NCBI RefSeq assembly: GCF_003403035.1
Contig: NZ_QURN01000001.1
Coordinates: 62,001 to 126,000, forward strand
DNA from: Mesorhizobium denitrificans
GTDB taxonomy: Bacteria > Pseudomonadota > Alphaproteobacteria > Rhizobiales > Rhizobiaceae
DNA: 64,000 bases
Direction: 5' to 3'
A model generated the notes under the pieces. That model had not been told where the DNA came from. It ran no database searches and was given only the letters and a program-made list of their open reading frames with translations. Below, piece after piece: positions 37,146-47,295 of this stretch. How positions within the stretch are numbered: position 1 is the first letter of the stretch; every line of letters begins with the position of its first letter. The position numbers were made by a program, and so were the translations under genes.

Positions 37146-37547
37146 ATGGCACGCGTAAAGAGAGGCGTTACCTCGCACGCCAAGCACAAGAAGGTCCTGA
37201 AAGCCGCAAAGGGTTTCTACGGCCGTCGTAAGAACACCATCCGCATCGCAAAGCAGGCAGTCGAGAAGTCGCTGCAATATGCTTATCGCGACCGCAAGAA
37301 TCGCAAGCGTAATTTCCGCGCTCTGTGGGTACAGCGCATCAACGCTGCCGTTCGCGAGCATGGCCTGACCTATGGCCGCTTCATCGACGGTCTGAACAAG
37401 GCTGGCATTGAAGTAGACCGCAAGGTTCTGTCCGATATGGCTATCCACGAGCCGCAGGCATTCGCCGCTCTCGTCGCTCAGGCGAAGAAGGCGCTCGAAT
37501 ACCTCAAGAACACCACACCGAATGCTTTTGAAAGCGCTGTAGCCTAG
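37146..37547 (+). CDS. rplT: Large ribosomal subunit protein bL20
   Basis: A 133-residue protein that binds 23S rRNA early in 50S assembly. Typical sequence: [51 protein letters not shown]-terminal tail of about 15 residues ([11 protein letters not shown]) is usual in alphaproteobacteria. AAGGAGATCAT precedes the ATG. A strong terminator follows. Confidence 0.98.
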   Translation: MARVKRGVTSHAKHKKVLKAAKGFYGRRKNTIRIAKQAVEKSLQYAYRDRKNRKRNFRALWVQRINAAVREHGLTYGRFIDGLNKAGIEVDRKVLSDMAIHEPQAFAALVAQAKKALEYLKNTTPNAFESAVA

Positions 37548-37586
37548 ACCAGCGCTTCCCAAGCTTCTGCAAAACTGAATCTGGGA

Positions 37587-37619
37587 AACCCGCGCTGGCT
37601 TCGCCGGCGCGGGTTTTTT
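37587..37619 (+). terminator. Intrinsic terminator after rplT
   Basis: AACCCGCGCTGGC pairs with GCCGGCGCGGGTT (one G-U) around a 3-base loop and is followed by six T in all. It ends the rpmI-rplT transcript just before the kinase-like gene. Confidence 0.88.
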
Positions 37620-37625
37620 GATGAG

Positions 37626-38516
37626 ATGATCGCAACGCAACAAAAAAGCGAGCAGAATCACCTCAGCCCGAAGGGGTTGGAGGAATTGCTGCGTCTGCTC
37701 GTTGCCGGGCAATCGCGGCGCGTCAGCTCCGCGGTCGTCGATGGCCGCACCGTTTGGATCAAGCGCATGGATGCGGAAGGCGTTCCCTTCTTCAAGCGTC
37801 TTCATGCGTGGGTATCCCCGCTCATTCCCTGGGCTGCGCTGCGCTCGTCGCGCATCATCACGTCACCCGAAATGGTCGCGCGGGAAATTGAGAAAACTGC
37901 CGCTTTTCGTGCTGCGGGCTTTCCCGCCGCGCATGTGCTTTTCACGCAGGGCAGCGTTCTGGTGCTCAGCAATGCCGACACTATCGTGCAAGCAGAGCTT
38001 GACAGCCTCCGCGTAACGGACCTGCAGGCGCATGACGCGCTGTTGGTACAAACCGCGACGGCGCTGGCTGCCGCCCATCAGGCCGGTCTGTGCCACGGTC
38101 GTCCGCATCCGCGCGACATGATCCTGGAAGGCGAACGCATCGGCTTTCTGGATTTCGAAGAAGCGCCCGAACAGGCAATGCCGCTGGCGGATGCGCAGGC
38201 GCGCGATGTGTTCCTGCTGTTCCTGCAAATCTGCGGGCAGGCGCTGGACGAAGACACCGGCCCGCGCGCATTCGAAGCCTATCGCGCAGACGCGCCTGCC
38301 GATGTCATGCCGCATCTGGCGTCGCTGCGCGGCGTCTTTTCGCTCATGCATTCCGCGCTCGGCCTTGTCGCGCCGATAGGGCTTGGCGGCGATGGGCGCC
38401 GCCTTTACAAGGCGAGCGCTTTCCTCAACTCCATGCTGTCGCCGGAAGCTGGCGCTGCCATGAAAACCACTCTGCCCGAAACGCTCTCCGGGCAAAAACC
38501 GAAGGCCACGCGATGA
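37626..38516 (+). CDS. Protein-kinase-like (Kdo kinase/RIO-like) protein upstream of pheS
   Basis: A 296-residue protein with a minimal kinase-fold pattern: [14 protein letters not shown] (candidate Lys), [20 protein letters not shown], then a catalytic-loop-like [11 protein letters not shown] and an acidic metal motif FLDFEEAP, resembling Kdo kinase (WaaP/KdkA) and BUD32/RIO enzymes. The HRD-type order is HxRPHPRD rather than HxDxxxxN, so activity is not assured. The start is close to the rplT terminator, and its TGA overlaps the pheS ATG (ATGA), so translation of the two is coupled. There is no close family name I can give with confidence. Confidence 0.68.
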   Translation: MIATQQKSEQNHLSPKGLEELLRLLVAGQSRRVSSAVVDGRTVWIKRMDAEGVPFFKRLHAWVSPLIPWAALRSSRIITSPEMVAREIEKTAAFRAAGFPAAHVLFTQGSVLVLSNADTIVQAELDSLRVTDLQAHDALLVQTATALAAAHQAGLCHGRPHPRDMILEGERIGFLDFEEAPEQAMPLADAQARDVFLLFLQICGQALDEDTGPRAFEAYRADAPADVMPHLASLRGVFSLMHSALGLVAPIGLGGDGRRLYKASAFLNSMLSPEAGAAMKTTLPETLSGQKPKATR

Positions 38517-39598
38517 CCGAAATAAGCCGGATCGAAAACGAATTGATGCACGCCATCGCCGCGGCTTCCGATGAGCCGTCCATCGAGGCGGTTCGCGTCG
38601 CCGCGCTTGGCAAAAAGGGCTCTGTCTCCGAAATGCTCAAGACGCTTGGCTCCATGTCGGCCGAGGAGCGACAGGTGCAGGGGCCAGCCATCAACGGCCT
38701 GAAAAACCGCGTCACCGAGGCGCTCACCTCGCGCAAAAGCGAACTCAAGGACGCCGCAATTGCTGTGCGCCTCGCTGCCGAGCGCGTGGATGTCACCCTG
38801 CCGGTGCGCCAGTCGCCGTCCGAGCGTGGGCGCATCCATCCCATCAGTCAGGTCATTGACGAAATCACCGCAATCTTCGGCGATATGGGCTTCTCGGTTG
38901 CCGAAGGCCCGGACATCGAAACCGACTATTACAACTTCACCGCGTTGAACTTCCCGGACGGCCATCCGGCGCGCGAAATGCACGACACCTTCTTCTTCAA
39001 TGCGGATGAGAAGGGCGAGCGCAAGCTGCTGCGCACGCACACTTCGCCCGTGCAGGTTCATACGATGGAGTCGCAAAAGCCGCCGATCCGCATTGTGATC
39101 CCCGGCAAGACCTATCGCATGGATTCCGACGCCACCCACACGCCGATGTTCCACCAGCTTGAAGGCCTGGTCATCGACAAGACCGCCAATGTCGCGAACA
39201 TGCGCTGGGTGCTTGAGGAATTCTGCAAGGCATTCTTCGAGGTGCCGAGCCTGAAAATGCGTTTCCGCCCGAGCTTCTTCCCGTTCACGGAGCCGAGCCT
39301 TGAGGTCGATATTCAGTGCGACCGTTCACGCCCCGGCGAGATCCGGTTTGGCGAAGGCAATGATTGGCTGGAGATTCTTGGCTGCGGCATGGTTCACCCG
39401 AATGTGCTCCGCGCAGGCGGGCTGGACCCGAACGAGTATCAGGGCTTCGCATGGGGCATGGGCATCGACCGCATCGCCATGCTGAAATACGGCATGCCGG
39501 ACCTCCGCGCCTTCTTCGACGCGGATGTGCGCTGGCTGTCGCATTACGGCTTCCGCCCGCTCGACATGCCAACGCTCTTCGCTGGCCTCACCGCTTGA
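38513..39598 (+). CDS. pheS: Phenylalanine-tRNA ligase alpha subunit
   Basis: A 361-residue catalytic subunit of the alpha2-beta2 enzyme that charges tRNA-Phe. N-terminal coiled coil (1-100), then the class II core with motif 2-like [11 protein letters not shown]...[41 protein letters not shown] and motif 3 [17 protein letters not shown]. The start at 38513 overlaps the kinase-like gene by four bases; the longer open frame to the left is not coding. It makes one operon with pheT. Confidence 0.97.
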   Translation: MTEISRIENELMHAIAAASDEPSIEAVRVAALGKKGSVSEMLKTLGSMSAEERQVQGPAINGLKNRVTEALTSRKSELKDAAIAVRLAAERVDVTLPVRQSPSERGRIHPISQVIDEITAIFGDMGFSVAEGPDIETDYYNFTALNFPDGHPAREMHDTFFFNADEKGERKLLRTHTSPVQVHTMESQKPPIRIVIPGKTYRMDSDATHTPMFHQLEGLVIDKTANVANMRWVLEEFCKAFFEVPSLKMRFRPSFFPFTEPSLEVDIQCDRSRPGEIRFGEGNDWLEILGCGMVHPNVLRAGGLDPNEYQGFAWGMGIDRIAMLKYGMPDLRAFFDADVRWLSHYGFRPLDMPTLFAGLTA

Positions 39599-39627
39599 TC
39601 CAACAGCCGAAACACGGGTAACGACAC

Positions 39628-42042
39628 ATGAAACTCACCCTTTCCTGGCTGAAAGACCATCTGGAAACGGATGCCTCGCTTGGCGAAATTGTCGAGCGGT
39701 TGACCTCCATCGGCCTTGAGGTCGAGCATGTCGATGACAAGGCGGCGCTCAAGCCATTCGTCATCGCGAAGGTGCTCACCGCCGAGCGCCACCCGGACGC
39801 CGACAAGCTGCAAGTGCTCAGCGTCGATACCGGCAGCGGTGCGCCGATACAGGTCGTCTGCGGCGCGCCGAATGCGCGCGCGGGCCTAATTGGCGCGTTC
39901 GCGGCTCCCGGCACTTATGTCCCCGGCATCGACGTGACGCTTGGCGTTGGCAAGATTCGCGGCGTGGAAAGCCGGGGCATGATGTGCTCCGAGCGCGAGC
40001 TGCAATTGTCCGACGAGCATACCGGCATCATTGACCTTCCCGCTGATGCTCCGGTCGGCACCAGCTTCGCGACTTATGCGCATCTGGACGATCCGGTCAT
40101 CGAGATCAATCTGACGCCGAACCGTCCCGATGCCACCAGCATTCACGGCATCGCGCGTGATCTTGCTGCCTCCGGCCTCGGCAAGCTCAAGGAAAAGCCG
40201 ATTGCTGCGATCAAGGGCGAGGGTGCTTGCCCAGTCAAGGTCGCGCTGGATTTCGGCGATACGCCGTCGCTGTGCCGCGGCTTCGCGCTGCGCCTCGTGC
40301 GCGGCGTCAAGAACGGCCCGTCGCCGAAATGGCTGCAGCAGCGCCTGCTGGCCATCGGCCTGCGCCCCATCAACGCGCTGGTGGACATCACCAATTATCT
40401 CACCTTCGACCGTGGTCGCCCCCTGCACGTTTTCGACGCCGCAAAGGTCGCGGGCAATCTCACGGTTCGCCGCGCGAAAGACGGTGAAACGGTGCTGGCG
40501 CTCGACCAGCGCGAATACACGCTGACGCCGGAAATGTGCGTAATCGCCGATGAGAACGGCGTTGAATCCATCGCGGGCATCATGGGCGGAGAGCATTCCG
40601 GCTCGGACGAAGGCACTACTGACGTGCTGATCGAATCCGCGCTCTGGGAGCCGTTGAACATCGCGCGCACTGGCCGCGCTCTCGGCATCATCACCGACGC
40701 GCGTTATCGTTTCGAGCGCGGCGTCGATCCGGAATTCATGGTGCCGGGTATCGACCTCGCAACGCAACTCGTGCTCGATTTCTGCGGCGGTACGCCGAGC
40801 GAAATCGAACTCGTCGGCTATGCTGGCTACACCGCGCCGGTCATTTCCTTCCCGCTGTCGGAGGTGAAGCGCCTCACCGGGCTGGACGTGCCGAAGGCCG
40901 AAAGCATCGACATCCTGTCCCGTCTCGGCTTCACGCCGAAGGGCAGCGGCGAGGTCATCGACGTATCCGTTCCGTCATGGCGTCCGGACGTTGAAGGCAA
41001 GGCCGATCTGGTTGAAGAGGTGATGCGCATTCACGGCGTTGACGCCATCGCGCCGCAACCACTCACCAGCCATGGCGCGGTCAACACCAAGATACTTACC
41101 ACCCTGCAGGTGCGCACGCGTTTTGCCAAGCGCACGCTCGCCGTGCGCGGCATGATGGAGGCGGTCACGTGGTCGTTCATCCCGGCCAAGCACGCCGAAA
41201 TCTTCGGCGGCGGCGCGCCCGCGCTGAAATTGTCCAACCCCATCGCCGCTGAAATGTCGGACATGCGCCCGTCATTGCTGCCGGGCCTGATTGTCGCTGC
41301 ACAGCGCAATGCGGATCGCGGTTTCGCCGACGTGGCGCTGTTCGAAGTCGCGGCCGCCTATGAAGGCGACACGCCCGATAAGCAGCGCCGCGTTGCGTCC
41401 GGCGTCCGTCGCGGCACCGCGAAGCTGGATGGCGCAGGCCGCTCATGGTCCGGCAATGCGGGTCCGGTCGGCGTGTTCGATGCCAAGGCTGATGCCATCG
41501 CCGTGCTGGAAGCCTGCGGCGCGCCGGTTGATCGTCTCCAGATCGAGGCAGGCGCGCCGGGCTGGTATCATCCCGGTCGCTCCGGCGTCATCAAGTTGGG
41601 GCCAAAGGTCGTGCTCGGCCATTTCGGCGAATTCCATCCGAAAACGCTGGAAGGTCTGGATGTCTCCGGTCCGCTCGCCGGGTTTGAGGTTTTCCTGGAC
41701 GTCATCCCGGAATCGAAGGCGAAAGCCACGCGCACAAAGCCGAAGCTTGAACTGTCCGCTTTCCAGGCAGTGAAGCGCGACTTCGCTTTCGTCGTGGACA
41801 AGACCGTCGAAGCTGGAACCTTGACCCGCGCGGCGCTCGCCGCCGACAAGAAGCTCATCACCAGCGTCACGGTGTTCGACGTTTTCGAAGGCGCGTCGCT
41901 TGGTCCGGACAAGAAGTCCATAGCCATCGAGGTCGCTATCCAGCCGGTGGAAAAAACGCTGACGGATGAAGATTTCGAGGCGCTCGCCAAGCGCATCATT
42001 GAAAACGTCGGCAAGCAGACCGGCGGAACCTTGCGAGCCTAG
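39628..42042 (+). CDS. pheT: Phenylalanine-tRNA ligase beta subunit
   Basis: An 804-residue editing and tRNA-binding subunit. The N-terminal tRNA-binding (EMAP-like) domain has [17 protein letters not shown], followed by the B1/B3-B4 editing region ([27 protein letters not shown]), B5 ([22 protein letters not shown]) and the C-terminal anticodon-binding FDX-ACB domain ([10 protein letters not shown]). Length is normal. It begins 29 bases after pheS. Confidence 0.97.
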   Translation: MKLTLSWLKDHLETDASLGEIVERLTSIGLEVEHVDDKAALKPFVIAKVLTAERHPDADKLQVLSVDTGSGAPIQVVCGAPNARAGLIGAFAAPGTYVPGIDVTLGVGKIRGVESRGMMCSERELQLSDEHTGIIDLPADAPVGTSFATYAHLDDPVIEINLTPNRPDATSIHGIARDLAASGLGKLKEKPIAAIKGEGACPVKVALDFGDTPSLCRGFALRLVRGVKNGPSPKWLQQRLLAIGLRPINALVDITNYLTFDRGRPLHVFDAAKVAGNLTVRRAKDGETVLALDQREYTLTPEMCVIADENGVESIAGIMGGEHSGSDEGTTDVLIESALWEPLNIARTGRALGIITDARYRFERGVDPEFMVPGIDLATQLVLDFCGGTPSEIELVGYAGYTAPVISFPLSEVKRLTGLDVPKAESIDILSRLGFTPKGSGEVIDVSVPSWRPDVEGKADLVEEVMRIHGVDAIAPQPLTSHGAVNTKILTTLQVRTRFAKRTLAVRGMMEAVTWSFIPAKHAEIFGGGAPALKLSNPIAAEMSDMRPSLLPGLIVAAQRNADRGFADVALFEVAAAYEGDTPDKQRRVASGVRRGTAKLDGAGRSWSGNAGPVGVFDAKADAIAVLEACGAPVDRLQIEAGAPGWYHPGRSGVIKLGPKVVLGHFGEFHPKTLEGLDVSGPLAGFEVFLDVIPESKAKATRTKPKLELSAFQAVKRDFAFVVDKTVEAGTLTRAALAADKKLITSVTVFDVFEGASLGPDKKSIAIEVAIQPVEKTLTDEDFEALAKRIIENVGKQTGGTLRA

Positions 42043-42089
42043 TCGGAATACGCGGGCCTCCATGCGCGTTGTATCGCGTGGAGGCTCCG

Positions 42090-42668
42090 ATGCTTTACAA
42101 TACGCCCCGCGCCTATGGGCTGGTCACGATACTGTTCCACTGGTGCATTGCCGTTCTGTTCATCGGTCAGATCGTTCTCGGCATCATCATGCTGCGTTTG
42201 GACGATCAGCGCCGTGTTTTCGAACTCATCCAGCTTCACAAATCCATCGGCTTCGTGATCCTCGCGCTGGTCATTCCGCGCATTGTGTGGCGGCTGGCGG
42301 CGCTGTCGCCGGACCTGCCGGCGGGCATGTCCAAAGCTGAGCGCGGGGCGGCAAATCTCTCGCACGCCGCGCTTTACGGGCTGATGCTCGCGCTTCCGCT
42401 TACGGGTTGGGTGCTGGTATCGATATCGACGCTTGGCATTGTCACGCTCGCATTCGGCAAGGTGCTAATCCCCAATCTGCCGCTCGCCCCGTCCGATGCA
42501 GCAGAATTGTTGTGGTCATGGGTTCACGCCATTCTGGCGTTCGGCGCGGCTGGCCTCATCGCGCTCCACGTCGGCGCTGCGTTGTGGCACCAGTTTGTGC
42601 GCCGCGATGGGCTGCTTGTTCGAATGCTCGTGCCGGGTCGGGAAGAACACACCGGCGGCACTCGTTAG
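42090..42668 (+). CDS. Cytochrome b561 family protein
   Basis: A 192-residue membrane haem protein with four helices. Haem ligand candidates are His in LFHWCIAVLF, QLHKSIGF, LSHAALYGLM and LIALHVGAALWHQF. Such proteins pass electrons from quinol to periplasmic acceptors. ATG 42090 has TGGAGG five bases upstream; an ATG seven codons earlier is less supported. It is 29 bases upstream of a YceI gene, a frequent pairing in proteobacteria. Confidence 0.92.
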   Translation: MLYNTPRAYGLVTILFHWCIAVLFIGQIVLGIIMLRLDDQRRVFELIQLHKSIGFVILALVIPRIVWRLAALSPDLPAGMSKAERGAANLSHAALYGLMLALPLTGWVLVSISTLGIVTLAFGKVLIPNLPLAPSDAAELLWSWVHAILAFGAAGLIALHVGAALWHQFVRRDGLLVRMLVPGREEHTGGTR

Positions 42669-42697
42669 CATCTCATCACAACGCGCTGGAGGCTTCC

Positions 42698-43276
42698 ATG
42701 CCTGTCCGTAACCTGTCTGCCGTCGCGCTGCTCTGCCTTGCGCTCACCTGTCCTGCTGCGGCCGCTGTCGATCTTGCTGGCGCGGCGGGTCAATATCGGA
42801 TTGATCCCGGCGCATCGCGCATTGGCTTTGCGATTGACCAGATTGCGGGCCGCGGCATTGCGGGCGTATTCGCCAATTTTTCCGGCACCATTCGCATTGA
42901 TGGTCAGCAGGTCGGGCGCTCGGAGGTGGATATCGACGTGGCCCCGGCCAGCGTTTCCACGGGCCAGCAGCGCGTGGACGATTTTCTCCGGTCCAACGCT
43001 GTGTTCGATGTTGCCCACGAGAAGGATATTTCTTTCCGTTCCACCTCTGTGAAGGCGCTGAGCGACACCTCTGCAACGGTTATCGGCCACATGACGGCGC
43101 GTGGCAAAACGGGCAATGAAACATTCACCGTCCAGCTCGACTCGCAGTCGAAAAACCGGATCACGTTCCGCATCACGGGCAAGGTGCTCAGGTCGCGTTA
43201 CGGAATGGATGTCGGCACGCCGATCTATTCAAACGTGGTCGATTTCGAAATGCGGCTAACCGCAACGCGCCAATAG
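42698..43276 (+). CDS. YceI-family periplasmic protein
   Basis: A 192-residue exported lipocalin-like protein; the fold binds isoprenoid quinones or related lipids. Signal peptide MPVRNLSAVALLCLALTC ending near AAAAVDL; mature part has YRIDPGASRIGFAIDQ, FSGTIRIDG and the YceI-typical VDIDVAPASVSTGQQRVDDFLRS. The ATG with CTGGAGG upstream fixes the start; the long frame to its left overlaps cytochrome b561 and is a shadow. It likely works with the cytochrome b561 upstream. Confidence 0.92.
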   Translation: MPVRNLSAVALLCLALTCPAAAAVDLAGAAGQYRIDPGASRIGFAIDQIAGRGIAGVFANFSGTIRIDGQQVGRSEVDIDVAPASVSTGQQRVDDFLRSNAVFDVAHEKDISFRSTSVKALSDTSATVIGHMTARGKTGNETFTVQLDSQSKNRITFRITGKVLRSRYGMDVGTPIYSNVVDFEMRLTATRQ

Positions 43277-43280
43277 CGCA

Positions 43281-44441
43281 TCAGGCCAAATGAACCGCTT
43301 CGCCGCCAATCCAGACACCACGAATGGCGAGGTCGTCGCTGATGTGTACAAAATCGGCGCGAGCACCGTTGCCGAGATGGCCGTGTGTCTCCGCTACGCC
43401 CGCAACACGGGCTGGATAGAGCGAGGCCATGCGCATCGCTTCATCAAGCTCGATGCCGATTGTCTGGTGCATGAAGCGCACGGCAGAAATCATGTCGAGA
43501 TCTGCGCCTGCAAGCGTTCCGTCGAGCAATGTCAGCCTGCCATCCGCGCGCTTGATGGTGCGGCCATTCAGCGTGAATTCCGTCATGTCGGTGCCGATCG
43601 TGGCCATCGCATCGGTCACAAGGAATATATGGCCCGGTCCGCGTTTGGAGCGCATGGCAATGCCGATGCTTTCGGGATGAACGTGATAGCCATCCGCGAT
43701 CAGCCCGGCTGACAAGCCGCCTATCGAAAGCACGGCACCGACCAACCCTGGTTCGCGATTTCCGATAGGGCTCATGGCGTTGAACAGATGGGTGGCTGTC
43801 GTCGCGCCTGCGTCGAACGCTGCTTGTGCGGCTTCAAGTGTCGCCTCCGTGTGGCCGATGCTTACCTTGACGTCCGCGCCAGCCAGCGCCGCGATTTGCT
43901 GCGGCGTCACGGATTCCACCGCGACCGTGGTCAGCAACACTGGCAATTCGACGCGCGCCGCAATGAGATTGGCGAGGTCCACATCTTCCATTTCTCGGAT
44001 CAGTTCCGGGTCATGTGCACCCTTGCGCGCTATGGACAAATGCGGCCCTTCAAGATGCAGCCCCAGAAACCCCGGCACGTCCAGGCGCGCGGCCTCGATG
44101 CCCGCAGCGACTGCCTCGGCGGTAATCTCCGGCGTGTCGGTAATCAGCGTCGGCAAAAGCGCCGTCGTGCCGAAGCGCTGATGCGCGGCGCAAATGGTGC
44201 GTATGCCTTCAACGCTGCGGTGGTCGTTCAGCATCACACCGCCGCCGCCATTCACTTGAAGATCGACAAACCCCGGCGCGATGAAGCCATCGGCAAGGGT
44301 GATCGTCTGCGCTTCGACTGGAATATCCGAGGCCCGCACGACGCCAGCAACCACGCCATTTTCGACAATCAGCCCGGCGTTTTCCTGCCAGCCTTCGCCG
44401 TCAAATATGCGCGGCGCGAGATAGGCTTTTTGCTCGGTCAT
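43281..44441 (-). CDS. nagA: N-acetylglucosamine-6-phosphate deacetylase
   Basis: A 386-residue amidohydrolase that turns GlcNAc-6-P into GlcN-6-P plus acetate. Features: FVDLQVNGGGGVMLND, GLHLEGPHLS (metal ligand Glu), VSIGHTEATLEAAQAAF, THLFNAMSPIGNREPG and FLVTDAMATIGTDM (catalytic Asp). It is the last gene of the minus-strand arm and overlaps the SIS gene by four bases. It connects MurQ product (GlcNAc-6-P) to the deaminase. Confidence 0.95.
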   Translation of the reverse strand: MTEQKAYLAPRIFDGEGWQENAGLIVENGVVAGVVRASDIPVEAQTITLADGFIAPGFVDLQVNGGGGVMLNDHRSVEGIRTICAAHQRFGTTALLPTLITDTPEITAEAVAAGIEAARLDVPGFLGLHLEGPHLSIARKGAHDPELIREMEDVDLANLIAARVELPVLLTTVAVESVTPQQIAALAGADVKVSIGHTEATLEAAQAAFDAGATTATHLFNAMSPIGNREPGLVGAVLSIGGLSAGLIADGYHVHPESIGIAMRSKRGPGHIFLVTDAMATIGTDMTEFTLNGRTIKRADGRLTLLDGTLAGADLDMISAVRFMHQTIGIELDEAMRMASLYPARVAGVAETHGHLGNGARADFVHISDDLAIRGVWIGGEAVHLA

Positions 44442-45463
44442 AGCGTCTCCGTGACCTTGCGAAGATTGCGGGGCTGATCGGGGTTCAGTCCGCGCCGTAA
44501 GGCAAAGGCTTCAATGAACGAATAGAAAGAAGTGACAAGCGCCAGCGGATCGGTCAGCCAATGGCCCGTCGCGGCGAAGGGCAGCCGGTTCGCGGCTTTC
44601 ACCTTGGCGGAAGTCGCGAACACCGCTGCCTGCCGCGTGGCCAACCCGTCCGCCGATTGCGCAACCGCGTCTTCCGACTTGTCGCGGCTGGCCAGAACCA
44701 GCACGGGAAAGCCCGGTCCAACCAGTGCCAGCGGCCCGTGCATAACCTCCGCAGCACTATAGGCTTCGGCATGAATAGAGCAGGTTTCCTTGAATTTGAG
44801 AGCGACTTCGTTGGCGATTGCCAGTGATGGCCCGCGCCCAAGCACGAACAGGGAATTCTCGTTGCCGACTGCTTCGGCAAAGGGGGACCAGTCGCAGGCA
44901 ATGGCATTTTCGAGATATTGCGGCAGGGCGTGCAGGGCCGACAGAAGCCCGTCGTTTTTCGTCCAGTGCGCAAGGATCGCCAGACCTGCGACGGCGGAAT
45001 TCACGAATGTCTTGGTTGCGGCCACGCTTAGTTCCGGCCCAGCGGCAATGTCTATGGCGTGGTTCGAAACCTCGGCCAGCGGCGAACCGGGCGTATTGGT
45101 CAGCGCGATTGTCAGCGCACCGCCTTCACGCGCTGTCTTTGCCATTGCCACAATATCCGGGCTTTTGCCGGATTGTGAAATGGCAAGGCAGGCGGCGTCT
45201 TTCAGCTTGAGCTTCGCGCCATAGATAGAGCCGATGGACGGCCCAAGCGATGCTACCGGAATGCCTGCTGTAAGTTCGATTGCATATTGCAGGAATGAAG
45301 CCGCATGGTCCGACGAACCGCGCGCCACGCTGACCAGAACGCGGGGATCGACCGCCCGCAACTCTTCGCCAGCGCGTTGCATATCCTTTGCGGAATGGTC
45401 GAGAAGCCGCGCAACGGCCTGCGGAATTTCCAGCACCTCGCGGCGCATATGTGTTTGCGTCAT
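44438..45463 (-). CDS. SIS-domain glucosamine-6-phosphate deaminase/isomerase (NagB-II type)
   Basis: A 341-residue protein with two SIS domains and no glutaminase domain: VARGSSDHAASF, ISQSGKSPDIV, TNTPGSPLAEVS, GPELSVAATKTF, and in the second SIS domain GRGPSLAIANEVALKFKETC and EVMHGPLAL. This is the isomerase half of GlmS, the hallmark of NagB-II enzymes that convert GlcN-6-P to fructose-6-P and ammonia. The ATG overlaps the GntR gene stop (ATGA), and nagA follows by the same overlap, so a tight operon is formed. Confidence 0.92.
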   Translation of the reverse strand: MTQTHMRREVLEIPQAVARLLDHSAKDMQRAGEELRAVDPRVLVSVARGSSDHAASFLQYAIELTAGIPVASLGPSIGSIYGAKLKLKDAACLAISQSGKSPDIVAMAKTAREGGALTIALTNTPGSPLAEVSNHAIDIAAGPELSVAATKTFVNSAVAGLAILAHWTKNDGLLSALHALPQYLENAIACDWSPFAEAVGNENSLFVLGRGPSLAIANEVALKFKETCSIHAEAYSAAEVMHGPLALVGPGFPVLVLASRDKSEDAVAQSADGLATRQAAVFATSAKVKAANRLPFAATGHWLTDPLALVTSFYSFIEAFALRRGLNPDQPRNLRKVTETL

Positions 45464-46233
45464 GGGGCTATTCCTTCGCCTGTGCCTAGCCGAAGCTCGG
45501 CCACGAAATCATATGCATCGCCGCGATAGACCGAGCGCGTAAACTCAACCACCTTGCCGCTGGGCAGGTAGGAAATGCGCTCGATGTTCAAGCCGGCCGA
45601 ACCGGGAGTGACCTCCAGCAATTCGGCATCTGCCTCGCCAAGATTCGTCGCAGAAATACGCTGCACGGCGCGCACCGGCTTGCATCCGCGCGCTTCCAAC
45701 GCGGCGTACAGCGAAGAACCGATTGCGTTCGGGTCCGGCAGAAAGCCCGCGGAAATCGAGGCGCGTTCGATGGCCAGCGGGGTGTCGTTTGCGATGCGCA
45801 ACCGGCTGACTCGCGAAACCATCGCTTCAGCCGATAGACCGAGCGCCATCATCTCCTCAGGGGAGGGCGCGTAGACGCCGCGGTCAAGCCAGACGGAGCG
45901 TACATCCAGCCCTCGCCGCGCCATGTCTTCGGTAAATGATGTGAGACGAGAAAGAGATTGCTCGACGCGTTCCATACGCGGCGCGACAAATGTACCGGAG
46001 CCATGCCGCTGCACGAGAACGCCGTGCTGCACGAGATCCTGAATCGCCTTGCGCACGGTGACGCGTGAAATATCTGCGCTGGCCGCAATGTCCCGCTCGG
46101 AAGGCAGAGCATCACCAGGCAGCAGCGCACCACGGCTGACAGCATCTTCGATTGATTTGCGAAGGCGCAGATAGAGCGGCGCACCGGCCCCGGATTGCTT
46201 CACATGCGCAAAGATCGCCGCCGCGTCAGTCAT
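45460..46233 (-). CDS. GntR-family (HutC subfamily) transcriptional regulator of amino-sugar genes
   Basis: A 257-residue repressor. The N-terminal winged helix has PLYLRLRKSIEDAVSRGALLPGDALPSERDIA and ISRVTVRKAIQDLVQHGVLVQRHGSGTF; the rest is a UTRA ligand domain (MVSRVSRLRIANDTPLAIERA, SYLPSGKVVEFTRSVYRGD) that usually binds a phosphosugar such as GlcNAc-6-P or GlcN-6-P. It lies inside the operon between kinase and deaminase genes and is the obvious candidate to bind the two direct-repeat sites at 47183-47200 and 47296-47313. ATG 46233 is preferred over one eight codons upstream. Confidence 0.92.
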   Translation of the reverse strand: MTDAAAIFAHVKQSGAGAPLYLRLRKSIEDAVSRGALLPGDALPSERDIAASADISRVTVRKAIQDLVQHGVLVQRHGSGTFVAPRMERVEQSLSRLTSFTEDMARRGLDVRSVWLDRGVYAPSPEEMMALGLSAEAMVSRVSRLRIANDTPLAIERASISAGFLPDPNAIGSSLYAALEARGCKPVRAVQRISATNLGEADAELLEVTPGSAGLNIERISYLPSGKVVEFTRSVYRGDAYDFVAELRLGTGEGIAP

Positions 46234-46287
46234 GCGACTGCCTCGCCGCACCAGCATTGAGATACGAGAGAATACCCCGCGCTCTCA

Positions 46288-47160
46288 TCAACTCTGCCTC
46301 TCGCCAAACAACCTTGCGGCCATGGACACTGCCCCGCCGAGCGCATCGTGCAGCGGTGGGCGCAGCAAAGGCTGATACCTTTTCGACAGGCGTGGCGCAA
46401 AAAGCTGCGCCATGCCGCCAAGCAGGCACAGCGGCGTGCCGGGAGCAGGGTCCAGCGCGGCGAGTGAGGCCTCTATCGCTTGCCGCGCGCGCTCGATGAT
46501 GCGCAGCGCGGTTTCGTCCCCCTTGCCGACGTGGTCGAAAACCATCGGCGCGAACCCGCCATAATCGCCCGGCTTGGCGGATGTGGTGAACTCCACGACA
46601 TCGCGTGGATCGTTGCGATAGATCGCTAGCACGGCATCGGTCAGCGGAGTTGCGGCAACAACGCCATCATGCGCAAGCAGTGTTTCCTCAAGCAGGTCGC
46701 GGCCGATGCGCGCCCCGCTGCCCTGATCGCCGATAATAAAGCCCCAGCCGCCAATGGACCGCACTTCAGTCCCCTTGCGCGACATATAGGCGGTGCCGGT
46801 TCCAAGAATGGCGATTGCGCCATCGCCCGAACCAACCGCACCTTCCAGCGCGATCAGCGCGTCCGTAACCACGCGGCTCGCGGCGAACGGCAATATCGCC
46901 TCGACCTGCTGCGCATAGGTGCCAACATTCGCGCCCGCCAGCCCAAGCACCCCCGATGTTTGCGGCAGCAGTTCGGGACCAAGCCCCGCATCGGCAAGCG
47001 CGAGTTCCGCAGCTTTCACGATGCTGGCGCGTGCGCCGGAAAGGTCGGTGCGGATATTCGCCGAACCGCTGGCACCGCGCCCAATGACCTTGCCATCAAG
47101 GCCAGCCAATGCCGCACGGCAGCTTGTTCCGCCACCATCTATGCCAATTACAAATGCCAA
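46288..47160 (-). CDS. Amino-sugar kinase, BadF/BadG/BcrA/BcrD ATPase family (GlcNAc/MurNAc kinase)
   Basis: A 290-residue actin-fold kinase: FVIGIDGGGTSCRAAL, GRGASGSANIRTD, VVTDALIALEGAVGSGDGAIAILGTGTAYM, GGWGFIIGDQGSGARIG. The family includes N-acetylglucosamine kinases and the Clostridium MurK, which phosphorylates both MurNAc and GlcNAc; position next to murQ favours a kinase that feeds MurQ and NagA. The start is TTG 47160, with GGGAGG five bases before it; the upstream ATG at 47208 would drag in leader residues and lacks a site. It is the first gene of the minus-strand arm. Confidence 0.88.
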   Translation of the reverse strand: MAFVIGIDGGGTSCRAALAGLDGKVIGRGASGSANIRTDLSGARASIVKAAELALADAGLGPELLPQTSGVLGLAGANVGTYAQQVEAILPFAASRVVTDALIALEGAVGSGDGAIAILGTGTAYMSRKGTEVRSIGGWGFIIGDQGSGARIGRDLLEETLLAHDGVVAATPLTDAVLAIYRNDPRDVVEFTTSAKPGDYGGFAPMVFDHVGKGDETALRIIERARQAIEASLAALDPAPGTPLCLLGGMAQLFAPRLSKRYQPLLRPPLHDALGGAVSMAARLFGERQS

Positions 47161-47182
47161 GCGCGCCTCCCTCTGCGGCAAT

Positions 47183-47200
47183 AATACCAATAAAATACCA
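47183..47200. promoter_or_regulatory. Operator candidate: AATACCA direct repeat, 11-base period
   Basis: AATACCA occurs at 47183-47189 and again at 47194-47200. Read from the other strand it is TGGTATT-TTAT-TGGTATT, which differs at one position from the site at 47296-47313. It is 23 bases upstream of the kinase start. Confidence 0.65.
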
Positions 47201-47295
47201 ATTGCCAAGCGTTAACTTTCAACTCGGTACAATTTGAGAAAAACCTAGCAAATATGCGCATGATTGTTTCAATTCGTTAACAGGGACTGGACAAG

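Noticed and set aside
38090-38512. N-terminal extension of pheS
   Set aside because: The extra 141 codons overlap the kinase-like gene in another frame; the four-base ATGA overlap and the family N terminus fix the start at 38513.
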